Assembly: GCA_959601045.1 (NCBI GenBank)
Contig: CAUGNZ010000033.1
Coordinates: forward strand, 1 to 20,018
Direction: 5' to 3'
Source of the DNA: an uncultured Collinsella sp.
GTDB taxonomy: Bacteria > Actinomycetota > Coriobacteriia > Coriobacteriales > Coriobacteriaceae
Length of the DNA stretch: 20,018 bases
Under the pieces are notes generated by a model. That model searched no databases. It worked only from the letters and a program-made list of their open reading frames with translations, and was not told where the DNA came from. Numbering within the stretch: position 1 is the first letter of the stretch; each line of letters begins with the position of its first letter. This document shows positions 1 to 7,852 of the stretch, one piece after another. The translations under genes were made by a program, and so were the position numbers.

Positions 1-1372
1 GGGTCAGGGCAAATCCGGTCTCGATGTCGCCCGCTGGGCGCTGGCACATCCAGAGCGCGTAAGCGCCGTTACCGTGTATGGCGGCGGCACCTCTGAGCCC
101 AATGACGCCACGCGTGCGCTCGAGGCTGCCGGTGCGTCGTTTGTCTATGGGACCGAACAGGTCGAGGGCGCCTATGACGTATGCGTGACGTGCCCGGGCA
201 TCTCGGAGTTCTCGGGCTTCTTTAAGGCCGGGCGCGAGCATGCCGCCCAGATTATGGGTGAGCCCGAGTTTGCCTATCGCCTGTCGCCCGATAACTGGAT
301 TGCCATCACGGGCACCAACGGCAAGACGACCACCACGTCGCTGACCGATTATCTGCTCAAGGCTTCCGGTGAGGCCAGTGTAGCTGTCGGCAACATCGGC
401 GAGCCGCCTATCAACGAGATTGACGGCCGAGCCCACAACGAGTGGTTTGTGGCTGAGCTCTCGAGCTATCAGATTGCTACGACCACCGAGCTCCACCCTC
501 GCGTGGCGGTGCTGCTCAACATCACTCCCGACCACTTGGGCTGGCATAAGAGCCATAAGAACTATGCGCTTGCCAAGATCAAGCTGTTTGACAATATGGT
601 CGATGACGATCTGGTGGTTGTCGACGTCGAAGACGCCGGCATTCACGAGTTCGATGAGTACATCTATACGCCGGGTCGCCGCATCTGCAAGGTCGCTTTT
701 GACGAGCCCGAGGGTGCAGACGCCGCCTTTGTGCGCGACGGCAAAATGGTCGTGCGCCTGAAGGGCGTCGAGACCCAGCTTGTCGCCACGTCCGAGCTCA
801 AGATCTCGGGCCATCACAATGTCATCAATGCCTTATGTGCCGCCACGGCTGCTCTGGCCGTCGGTGCCGATGTCGATGGTGTCCGCCGCGGTCTGGCCTC
901 GTTCCAGCCGCTCGAGCATCGCGTGGAGCCGTGCGGCGAGATTGACGGTGTGCGCTACGTCAACGATTCCAAGGCGACCAACACCGACGCGGTCGAGAAG
1001 GCACTGACGGCATTTCCCGATGACGACGTGATCTTGCTGCTCGGCGGCCACGATAAGGGCACGCCGCTCACGGACTTCGCGCGCGTTGTTATGGATAACG
1101 TGCGCTCGGTCGTCTGCTTTGGCGATGCGCGCGAGCGCTTTACCGCCGCTATGGACGAGGCCGATGTCGATGGCGATGTGGATATCGCCCAAGCGGATGA
1201 CCTACGCGATGCCGTGGACGTTGCCCGTTCGCTGTCGAGCCGTGGCGACGTGATCTTACTTTCTCCTGCCTGCTCTTCGTTCGATGAGTTCTCGGGCTAT
1301 GAGGAGCGCGGCCGCGTGTTTAAGGACTATGTGGCCCAGCTTGCCGCTGCAGCGAAATCGCAAATGGAATAG
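1..1372 (+). CDS. murD: MurD, UDP-N-acetylmuramoyl-L-alanine:D-glutamate ligase (5' partial)
   Basis: Adds D-glutamate to UDP-MurNAc-L-alanine in the cytoplasm, using ATP. The reading frame is open from base 2, where it encodes GQGKSGLDVA, the glycine-rich Rossmann motif close to the MurD N-terminus. Only the first few to about 20 residues are therefore missing, and the GTG at 74 is an internal valine, not the start. The Mur ligase P-loop GTNGKTTTTS lies near bases 309-340. The central-domain pattern LNITPDHLGWH is near 518-545, and the C-terminal signatures LLGGHDKGTPL and SPACSSFDEFSGYEERG lie near 1033-1066 and 1262-1312. The SPAC(S/A)SFD motif and the linear order favour MurD over MurC, MurE or MurF. 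The gene ends 9 bases before the likely ftsW start, so the two are probably co-transcribed. Confidence 0.96.
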   Translation, partial: GQGKSGLDVARWALAHPERVSAVTVYGGGTSEPNDATRALEAAGASFVYGTEQVEGAYDVCVTCPGISEFSGFFKAGREHAAQIMGEPEFAYRLSPDNWIAITGTNGKTTTTSLTDYLLKASGEASVAVGNIGEPPINEIDGRAHNEWFVAELSSYQIATTTELHPRVAVLLNITPDHLGWHKSHKNYALAKIKLFDNMVDDDLVVVDVEDAGIHEFDEYIYTPGRRICKVAFDEPEGADAAFVRDGKMVVRLKGVETQLVATSELKISGHHNVINALCAATAALAVGADVDGVRRGLASFQPLEHRVEPCGEIDGVRYVNDSKATNTDAVEKALTAFPDDDVILLLGGHDKGTPLTDFARVVMDNVRSVVCFGDARERFTAAMDEADVDGDVDIAQADDLRDAVDVARSLSSRGDVILLSPACSSFDEFSGYEERGRVFKDYVAQLAAAAKSQME

Positions 1373-1375
1373 GGG
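1371..1375 (+). promoter_or_regulatory. Ribosome-binding site deciding the ftsW start
   Basis: AGGGG overlaps the murD stop codon. It stands 6 bases before GTG 1382, a normal spacing, but directly abuts TTG 1376, which would be too close. This favours GTG 1382. An ATG at 1409 has only a distant GGAG (about 1390-1393) and is a weaker choice. Confidence 0.5.
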
Positions 1376-1381
1376 TTGCCG

Positions 1382-2902
1382 GTGAGAGAGGAGAGCCCCC
1401 GACAAGGTATGAGGAGGCCCGACTCGGACCGTGCTTCCTCGCGGCGTAGCACACCGCGTTCCGGTCGCGGCGGGCAGTCGTTTAGCGAACGCTATATTGC
1501 CGGCGTTCCCGCCCGCATCATGCGCCCCCGTTTGATATTTATGGCCTGCCTGTTTACTTTGGTGTGCTTTGGCCTGTTGATGGTGTACTCGGCGTCTTCG
1601 GTCGAGGCGCTGCACGAGAATGGCTCGGCGACGTTTTTCCTGGGTCGACAGGCCGCGTTTGCCGTGGTTGGTGTTCTGGCGCTGATTGCCATCGTGCGCG
1701 TTTTGCCGGACAGCTGGTTTGGGGAGGATGTGCTTAGGATCTTCCTTATCGGCATGATGTTCTTGCTTCTGCTGGTGTTCTTGGTGGGAAGCGGCAGCCG
1801 TGGCGCCACGCGCTGGCTCAACATCGCCGGTATTCAGTTCCAGCCTTCCGAGTTTTTAAAGCCATTTGCCATTGCGTATTCGGCCATCATGCTTGATCGC
1901 TTCTTTTCGCCCGGTGGCAACATCAACGAATTCCTTCGCAAGATGGGCATCTACCTGGGAATTTCGCTCTTTCTGATCTTTATCCAGCCCGATTTCGGTA
2001 CCGTCCTGATCATCCTGTTGACCCTCATGTGCATGGCGTTGTTTGCGGGTCTCGACCCCAGATTTATCATCGGCGTGATAATCTTCGGCATTCTCGTGAT
2101 CGTGATTGCGCTTGTCGCAGAGCCGTACCGTATGGTGCGTATCCAGGTTGCCTTGAACCCTTGGGCCGACGAGTATGGTGACGGCTATCAGGCCACGCTT
2201 GCCATCATGGCCTTTGCCTCGGGCGGTCTGTTCGGCCGTGGCATCGGCAACTCAACCATGAAGTACTCGTATCTGCCCGAGGCGCACAATGACTACATCC
2301 TGGCCATCATTGGCGAGGAAGTCGGTTTTGTCGGAACCGTGCTGTTCTTCTTGGTGTTTGCGATGCTGATCTACTCGGCGTTTCGCATTGCCGAGCAGGC
2401 GACCGATCGTCGGGGCGCGCTTATGGCGTCTGGCTCCGCGGTCATTCTCACGGTGCAGTTTTTGATCAATGCGCTGGGCATCCTCAACGTGTTTCCCATG
2501 ACGGGCAAACCGTTGCCGTTTATTAGCTATGGCGGTTCGTCGATTATTGTGTCGCTTATGCTTGCCGGTCTGATCCTACGCGTTTCGTACGAGAGCGCCC
2601 GTCGCGATGAGTACGACCGTCGCCGCGAGAGCTTTGCCGTTATGGATGAGAGTACCGCCGGCGTGCCCCACGTGCGCGGCGAGCGGTCTTCGCGTAACGG
2701 CTTTACCGTTCTGGATGGCTCTGCGACCGAGCCGGCAGCCCGTCCGCGTCAGCGAACGGCACCGCAAGGTCGTCCGCAGCGCCCAACTCCTCGCAATGCG
2801 GGCGGCGGATATAATCGAATCGATTTGAACTCGGACCCGTCGGCGCGTTTGCGCACCGACGACCAGGGACCGCGTGTACGAAGGGACTACCATGACCGAT
2901 AA
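1382..2902 (+). CDS. ftsW: FtsW, septal peptidoglycan polymerase (SEDS family)
   Basis: Integral membrane glycosyltransferase that polymerises lipid II at the division septum, normally with a class B PBP. The protein is about 506 residues. It has roughly 40 basic hydrophilic N-terminal residues, about ten hydrophobic segments and a cytoplasmic-looking tail of about 100 residues rich in R, D, P and G. SEDS signatures are all visible: GATRWLNIAGIQFQPSEFLK, QPDFGT, NPWADEYGDGYQ, LPEAHNDYILAIIGEEVGF and FPMTGKPLPFISYGGSS. The Asp in LPEAHND is, from family knowledge, the likely catalytic acidic residue. The neighbours and the long tail favour FtsW over RodA. The start could be TTG 1376, GTG 1382 or ATG 1409; GTG 1382 is chosen on ribosome-binding-site spacing. 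The stop overlaps the murG start. Confidence 0.93.
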   Translation: MREESPRQGMRRPDSDRASSRRSTPRSGRGGQSFSERYIAGVPARIMRPRLIFMACLFTLVCFGLLMVYSASSVEALHENGSATFFLGRQAAFAVVGVLALIAIVRVLPDSWFGEDVLRIFLIGMMFLLLLVFLVGSGSRGATRWLNIAGIQFQPSEFLKPFAIAYSAIMLDRFFSPGGNINEFLRKMGIYLGISLFLIFIQPDFGTVLIILLTLMCMALFAGLDPRFIIGVIIFGILVIVIALVAEPYRMVRIQVALNPWADEYGDGYQATLAIMAFASGGLFGRGIGNSTMKYSYLPEAHNDYILAIIGEEVGFVGTVLFFLVFAMLIYSAFRIAEQATDRRGALMASGSAVILTVQFLINALGILNVFPMTGKPLPFISYGGSSIIVSLMLAGLILRVSYESARRDEYDRRRESFAVMDESTAGVPHVRGERSSRNGFTVLDGSATEPAARPRQRTAPQGRPQRPTPRNAGGGYNRIDLNSDPSARLRTDDQGPRVRRDYHDR

Positions 2903-4007
2903 GATGACCGTTGCTATTGCAGCCGGCGGCACGGCAGGGCATATCAACCCCGCGCTCGCCTTGGCCGAAGAGCTGCGTGACCGTGGCCACCACGTTGTGT
3001 TCGTGGGCCAGTCGCGCAAGCTCGAGGGTCGTCTGGTCCCCGAGGCTGGGTTTGATTTTGTGCCCATTACGGTTACGGGCTTCGACCGCTCCCGTCCTTG
3101 GACGGCGCTGACCTCGCTGTGGCGTGTCAACAAGGCCAAGCGTGCGCTCGCCAGTCATTTCTCAAAGGTCGGCAAGCCCGATGCCGCCATCGGTTTTGGT
3201 GCCTATGTCGAGGTTCCGTTGCTGGGGTGGTGCAAGGGCGCAGGCGTTCCGTATCTGCTGCATGAGCAGAACTCTGTTCCGGGCCTGGCCAACAAGATGA
3301 TGAACTCCCACGCCGCTCGCGTGTGCATCTCGGTGCCGGCAGCGCGTTCGGTCTTTGAGCGCGAAGGTGACCCTGACCACGTGCTCATGACCGGCAACCC
3401 CGTACGTCGCTCGGTGATCGAGGGCGATCGCGCTCGCGGCCGCAAGGCACTTGGCGTTCCCGAGGACGCTACGCTGCTGCTCGTCTTTGGCGGTTCACTT
3501 GGCGCCCAGCACCTCAACGAGCGCGTGGCTTCGCTCAAAAACGAGCTGCTTTCGCGCAAGAACCTCTATGTGTTGCATTCGACGGGTGCCGACGGCTTTG
3601 AGGAAACCGAGCGCGCTTTGGCGCTGACGCCCGAGGAGGCGAAGCGTTACCGCGTCCAGCCTTACATCGACAACATGGGCGACATGCTGGCTGCTGCCGA
3701 TTTGGTGCTATCGCGTTCGGGCGCATCGAGCGTGGCCGAGATCGCTGCGCTCGCCGTGCCCTCGGTGCTCGTGCCGTACCCGCATGCGACGGCCGACCAC
3801 CAAACCACCAATGCCCGTTATCTGGTCGACGCCGGGGCCGGCGTGCTCTGTGCCGATGCCGATATCGACGGTTCTGCCTTTGCCGATGAGCTGCTGCACC
3901 TGGTCGATGACGCGGCGGCACGCGACGCCATGCGTCAGGCGGCGCGTGGTCTGGCTCAGGATAGGGCCGCCGCTCTTCTGGCGGATGCGGTAGAGGGTTT
4001 GCGTTAG
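2892..4007 (+). CDS. murG: MurG, undecaprenyl-PP-MurNAc-pentapeptide GlcNAc transferase
   Basis: Converts lipid I to lipid II at the inner face of the membrane using UDP-GlcNAc. The protein is 371 residues, normal for the family. Its N-terminal glycine loop GGTAGHINPALA covers residues 12-23. HEQNSVPGLANK follows, then GNPVRR, the second glycine loop FGGSLGAQHLN, and the UDP-GlcNAc-binding stretch SRSGASSVAEIAALAVPSVL with PYPHATADHQTTNA. ATG 2892 is preferred over the in-frame GTG 2874 because AAGGGA (2881-2886) lies 5 bases upstream and the sequence then enters the beta strand before the first glycine loop. It overlaps ftsW by 11 bases, which suggests translational coupling. Confidence 0.96.
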   Translation: MTDKMTVAIAAGGTAGHINPALALAEELRDRGHHVVFVGQSRKLEGRLVPEAGFDFVPITVTGFDRSRPWTALTSLWRVNKAKRALASHFSKVGKPDAAIGFGAYVEVPLLGWCKGAGVPYLLHEQNSVPGLANKMMNSHAARVCISVPAARSVFEREGDPDHVLMTGNPVRRSVIEGDRARGRKALGVPEDATLLLVFGGSLGAQHLNERVASLKNELLSRKNLYVLHSTGADGFEETERALALTPEEAKRYRVQPYIDNMGDMLAAADLVLSRSGASSVAEIAALAVPSVLVPYPHATADHQTTNARYLVDAGAGVLCADADIDGSAFADELLHLVDDAAARDAMRQAARGLAQDRAAALLADAVEGLR

Positions 4008-4104
4008 TTAGACGGGATATCGTCGGTCGCCCTCGCGCTGATGCGGTAGGTGCGGTACAGTTAACGGGTTACAGGCAGTGTTTACGCAAGGAGTACACGA
4101 GCAC

Positions 4105-5523
4105 ATGGCTGATTCCCAGACTGCAACCTCCGCGCCCGAGTTTAAGAGCGCCCACTTTATCGGTATCGGCGGCGCCGGCATGAGCGGCATCGCCCTTGTT
4201 CTGCACGAGCGCGGTTATGCCGTTACCGGCTCCGACCTTAAGACGTCACGTTATATCCGCCAGCTTACCCGCGCTGGTGTGAAGGTGCATGTGGGCCATG
4301 AGGCTGCCACGATCGACGAGGTCAAGCCCGACGTGGTTGTTGTCTCCACCGCTATTCCGGAGTCCAACCCTGAACTCGTGCGCGCTCGCGAGCTTGGTAT
4401 TCCCGTGTGGCCCCGTGCCAAGATGCTCTCTGCTTTGGGCCACGGCTACACCACCGTCGCTGTTGCCGGCACGCATGGCAAGACCACCACGTCTTCGATG
4501 TGTGCCACCATGCTCGACCGCATGGGTCTGGATCCGAGCTTCCTGATCGGTGGCATCGTCGAGGGCTATGACACGAACGGCAAGAACGGCTCGGGCGACT
4601 ACTTTGTCGCCGAGGCCGACGAGTCCGACAGCTCCTTCCTGTTCCTGAACCCCAACGTAGTCATTGTGACCAACGTCGAGGCCGACCACCTCGATCACTA
4701 CTCGGGTATCGAGGAGATCGAGGCAACTTTCGCCAAATTCATGAGCCTGGTGGGCGAGGACGGCACCGTCATCGTCTGCGGTGAGGACCCGCATCTGGTC
4801 GAGCTCGCCAAGTCGACGGGCCGTCACGTGCTTTCCTACGGCTTTGCCGAGAGCAACGACATCGTCTGCATGCACCCGGATGTCAAGGGCATCCAGAGTG
4901 ACTTTATCGTTCGCTTTGAGGACGGCACTGAGCGCGCTGTGGAGATCAAGAGCAATCCCGGTCGCCACAACATGCTCAACGCCACGGCGGTGCTCACCGT
5001 CGCCCATGTCCTGGGCCTTGACATCGACGCCGCCGCCAAGGCGCTCTCGAGCTTTGAGGGCGTCCGCCGTCGCTTTACCCACGTGGGCGATATCGATGGC
5101 ATCACCGTGGTCGATGATTACGGCCATCACCCCACCGAGATCAAGGCGACGCTTGCTGCCGCTTCGTCGCTGGGTTACAAGCACGTCGACGTCGTGTTCC
5201 AGCCGCACCGCTATTCGCGCCTGCAGGCCCTGTGCGACGACTTTGCCGATGCATTTGCCAATGCCGATAAACTGCTGCTGATTGATGTGTTCTCGGCTGG
5301 CGAGATGCCCATTCCGGGTGTCACCTCTAAGATGCTCGCCGATACCGTGCGCGCCAAGCATCCTGGCAAGGAGGTCGTGTACTGCTCCAGCCGTCTTGAG
5401 CTCAATCAGGAGCTCAAGCAGATGGTGGGCGAGGGCGACCTGCTGCTCACCATGGGTGCCGGCGACGTTACGACCGTCGGTCCCGAGTTCATTGAGTATC
5501 TGACTGCCAAGAAAGACGCTTAA
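4105..5523 (+). CDS. murC: MurC, UDP-N-acetylmuramate:L-alanine ligase
   Basis: First Mur ligase: joins L-alanine to UDP-MurNAc with ATP in the cytoplasm. The protein is 472 residues. The N-terminal Rossmann motif GIGGAGMSG is at residues 20-28, the MurC-type P-loop GTHGKTTT starts at 122, and EADESDSSFL, TNVEADHLDHYSG, PGRHNMLNA, DDYGHHPTEI and FQPHRYSR follow in the usual order. GTHGKTT and DDYGHHPTEI distinguish MurC from MurD and MurE. ATG 4105 is chosen because AAGGAG (4088-4093) precedes it; an in-frame GTG at 4078 lies upstream of that site. The gap to murG (4008-4104) is 97 bases, the longest inside the mur block; I could not identify a convincing promoter or terminator there. The substrate needs MurB product, encoded next. 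Confidence 0.96.
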   Translation: MADSQTATSAPEFKSAHFIGIGGAGMSGIALVLHERGYAVTGSDLKTSRYIRQLTRAGVKVHVGHEAATIDEVKPDVVVVSTAIPESNPELVRARELGIPVWPRAKMLSALGHGYTTVAVAGTHGKTTTSSMCATMLDRMGLDPSFLIGGIVEGYDTNGKNGSGDYFVAEADESDSSFLFLNPNVVIVTNVEADHLDHYSGIEEIEATFAKFMSLVGEDGTVIVCGEDPHLVELAKSTGRHVLSYGFAESNDIVCMHPDVKGIQSDFIVRFEDGTERAVEIKSNPGRHNMLNATAVLTVAHVLGLDIDAAAKALSSFEGVRRRFTHVGDIDGITVVDDYGHHPTEIKATLAAASSLGYKHVDVVFQPHRYSRLQALCDDFADAFANADKLLLIDVFSAGEMPIPGVTSKMLADTVRAKHPGKEVVYCSSRLELNQELKQMVGEGDLLLTMGAGDVTTVGPEFIEYLTAKKDA

Positions 5524-5528
5524 GTCTA

Positions 5529-6440
5529 ATGGGTCTGTTTAACGCCGTCATGGCGCTCTCGGGCATGATCGACACGGATGTGATTGAGGACGAGCGCCTT
5601 GCGCGTCATACGAGCTATCGTATCGGCGGCAAGGCCGACCTCTTTGTGACGTGCCATAGCTATCATGCCCTCCGCCGCGCCGTGGCGGTGCTCGATCGCG
5701 AGCAGGTGCCGTGGGTCATCATCGGCAAGGGCTCCAATCTGCTGGTTGCCGATGGCGGTTATCGCGGTGCCGTCATTTCGCTCGGACGTGAGTTCCAGCG
5801 CACGGTTGTTGCCGATGACGGTTGTACGCTGACGGTCGGTGCGGGCGTGATGTTTGCGCGCCTGGTCAACGATGCCCTGTCGCGTAGCCTCTCGGGCCTT
5901 GAGTTTGCCGTTGGCATTCCTGGTTCGGTCGGCGGTGCGATATCTATGAATGCCGGCACACGGACCGAGTGGATTGGCTCGCTGGTTGAGGATGTCGTAA
6001 CGTTTGACCCGGCATCCGGTATCAAGCATTATGCGGGGTCCGAGATCACTTGGGGCTACCGCGAATGTGGCCTTCCCCGCAATGAGATCATCCTCGAGTG
6101 CGTGCTCAAGCTTAAACCGGCGCCCAAGGCCGACATTCGCGAGCGCATGGAGCGGTACCTTACAAGGCGCAAGCGTACGCAGCCCATGGGTCGCGCATCC
6201 TGCGGGTCTGTCTTTCGCAACCCGCCCGATGCGAGTGTGGGCAAGCTTATCGAGGATTGTGGATTAAAGGGTTTTTCGATTGGCGGCGCGGAAGTTTCGC
6301 CCGTTCACGCTAATTTTATCGTTAATAACGGAACTGCCTCGGCCGATGACGTTGCCGCGGTTATTAGACATGTGCACGGAAAGGTGAGGGAGGCGTATGG
6401 CATCGAGCTCAGACCGGAAGTTAAATTCCTCGGCTTCTAG
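5529..6440 (+). CDS. murB: MurB, UDP-N-acetylenolpyruvoylglucosamine reductase (type II)
   Basis: FAD enzyme that reduces UDP-GlcNAc-enolpyruvate to UDP-MurNAc with NADPH. The protein is 303 residues, the length of the shorter type II enzymes. FAD-binding motifs are HTSYRIGGKADLF, GKGSNLLVADGGYRG and FAVGIPGSVGGAISMNAG. WGYRECGLP carries the conserved arginine, and CGSVFRNP carries the serine that protonates the intermediate. The end of the protein (LRPEVKFLGF) keeps the conserved glutamate. The start lies 5 bases after the murC stop without an evident ribosome-binding site, so translation is probably coupled to murC. ATG 5550 and ATG 5565 are in-frame alternatives with no better site. The gene overlaps ftsQ by 44 bases. 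Confidence 0.95.
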   Translation: MGLFNAVMALSGMIDTDVIEDERLARHTSYRIGGKADLFVTCHSYHALRRAVAVLDREQVPWVIIGKGSNLLVADGGYRGAVISLGREFQRTVVADDGCTLTVGAGVMFARLVNDALSRSLSGLEFAVGIPGSVGGAISMNAGTRTEWIGSLVEDVVTFDPASGIKHYAGSEITWGYRECGLPRNEIILECVLKLKPAPKADIRERMERYLTRRKRTQPMGRASCGSVFRNPPDASVGKLIEDCGLKGFSIGGAEVSPVHANFIVNNGTASADDVAAVIRHVHGKVREAYGIELRPEVKFLGF

Positions 6441-7653
6441 AGCATCGAAACCCACCTTCCGCCGCGCCGGAGGGCGTTCCGGCGCGCCTGCCAAACCTCA
6501 ACGCAATACCGTCGCGCACTCTAAGTCTGTCGGGCATGCTCGACAGACCAGTCGTCCGGTCGTCGGCTCGCAGCTCGGTAATCGTCCGGCCGCAAAAAAG
6601 TCCTCGCGTCCCTCGGTGACGTCAAAGCCTGTTATGGGCGCCAAGCCTGCCCGTCCCATGGCAGCTCCCAAGCCCTCGACGGGAACTAAAGCGGCGCGTC
6701 CAGGTCGCACGCTGGGCGCATCGAAACCGCGCTCGCTGACATCGGTGCCGGCTACCGCCAAGAAGCCTTCGAGTAAAAAAGGTTTCAACCCGTTATCTTC
6801 ACTTGGAGCGATGGCAAATAAAACATCAGACGCCGCTTCTGTCGTTACAGGCAAAGGCAAAATCGTGGGCGGCGTTCTGGCCGTCTTGGCCGTGCTCGTC
6901 GTCGTTGCCATCGTGGTGATCAACTCTGGACTGTTTACTGCCACTGATATTCAGATTCAAGGCAGCGAGCATGTGACGAAGCACGATGCTATCCAGCTGA
7001 TCGACTTGCCCGAGGGAACGTCGCTTTTTAACGTCGATCCCGACCAGATTACCGAGGATCTCAAGCAGAACCCGTGGGTTTCGGGCGTGGATGTCCAGCG
7101 CCAGTTTCCCCATACGCTTATCATCACGCCGACGGAGCGTAAAGTTATCGCCATTGCGTATATCAGCTCCGACGACCTTGCCTGGGCTATCGGAGACGAT
7201 GACACCTGGATCGCCCCGCTGTCGACGTCGGTCGAAGTGGACGACCAGGGCAACGTCATCACGACAGGGCAGGGCTCAAATACCTTGACCGGAATCGATG
7301 CCGCGCTGGCGCTCGCCAAGCATTATGGCGCGGTGTTGTTGACTGATGTCTCGGCGGATGTCGCTCCGGTTTCCGGCCAGGCGGTGAACTCCAAAGCCGT
7401 TAAGGCCGGCCTGGATTATGTGCGTGGTTTTTCGGGCGAGTTCTTGGGACAAGTCAAGGATATTTCCACGCCTTCGGTCGAAGCCATCTCGGCAAACCTC
7501 AATAACGGCATTGAGGTGTCGCTGGGCGATTCGGACGATATCGCCAAGAAGGAACGCGTAGTCACCAAGTTGCTTTCGCAGGTAGAGGGCGTAACGTATA
7601 TCAATGTGCGCTCTCCGGGCAACTACACATTTAGGAATGCTCCGACCTCGTAG
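6397..7653 (+). CDS. ftsQ: FtsQ/DivIB cell-division protein with POTRA domain
   Basis: Bitopic divisome protein that, in the family, links FtsB/FtsL to the septal synthases. The protein is 418 residues. Residues 1 to about 150 are basic and low in complexity (K, R, S, P, A), with repeated motifs of the KPARP and RPS type. One membrane segment lies near 156-180 (IVGGVLAVLAVLVVVAIVV). A POTRA domain follows from about 185 to 255: FTATDIQIQGSEHVTKHDAI, FNVDPDQITEDLKQNPWVSG, then FPHTLIITPTERK. The remainder is the extracytoplasmic FtsQ/DivIB domain. GGTGA (6383-6387) lies 9 bases before ATG 6397, inside murB. Assignment rests on the single membrane segment, POTRA pattern and position just before ftsZ. 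A strong hairpin (6464-6485) lies in its early coding region. Confidence 0.92.
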   Translation: MASSSDRKLNSSASRASKPTFRRAGGRSGAPAKPQRNTVAHSKSVGHARQTSRPVVGSQLGNRPAAKKSSRPSVTSKPVMGAKPARPMAAPKPSTGTKAARPGRTLGASKPRSLTSVPATAKKPSSKKGFNPLSSLGAMANKTSDAASVVTGKGKIVGGVLAVLAVLVVVAIVVINSGLFTATDIQIQGSEHVTKHDAIQLIDLPEGTSLFNVDPDQITEDLKQNPWVSGVDVQRQFPHTLIITPTERKVIAIAYISSDDLAWAIGDDDTWIAPLSTSVEVDDQGNVITTGQGSNTLTGIDAALALAKHYGAVLLTDVSADVAPVSGQAVNSKAVKAGLDYVRGFSGEFLGQVKDISTPSVEAISANLNNGIEVSLGDSDDIAKKERVVTKLLSQVEGVTYINVRSPGNYTFRNAPTS

Positions 7654-7852
7654 CGCTGGTTGATGCTTTGTTGAGGGGCCATACCACGCCGTTTATCTGG
7701 TTTGTTTGGTTTTCACGGTCAATTATTTGACTGATACGTTCATAATGTGCAAACATAATACGGTTTACCTTTGCATTTACTTTCAACCTGAAGGTTAATG
7801 TGCGCAGGGGTCGACCCATGCTATGGCTATAACCTTTGTTCGGAGGACCGAC
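7654..7852 (+). promoter_or_regulatory. AT-rich ftsZ leader with inverted repeats
   Basis: This 199-base gap is much poorer in G+C than its surroundings and holds no gene. Three inverted repeats are visible: GTCAA-N4-TTGAC (7718-7731), TGCAAA-N16-TTTGCA (7748-7775) and AACCT-GA-AGGTT (7785-7796). TTGACT at 7727 could be a -35 box, but the nearest CATAAT boxes (7741, 7754) lie at 8 and 21 bases, not 17, so the exact promoter is unclear. The region is a likely site of separate ftsZ transcription, because no terminator is seen after ftsQ and ftsZ is usually expressed more strongly than its upstream genes. Confidence 0.45.

Noticed and set aside
74..76. GTG 74 as the murD start
   Set aside because: The frame is open upstream and encodes the conserved N-terminal glycine motif, so the start is left of the window.
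3984..4049. Repeated GATGCGGTAG at the end of murG and in the murG-murC gap, with nearby TGCGGTA repeats
   Set aside because: Short and not symmetrical; could easily be chance or a small local duplication in GC-rich sequence.
4246..5361. 371-codon minus-strand frame across murC
   Set aside because: Antisense to a fully recognised MurC; composition is typical of a shadow frame in GC-rich DNA.
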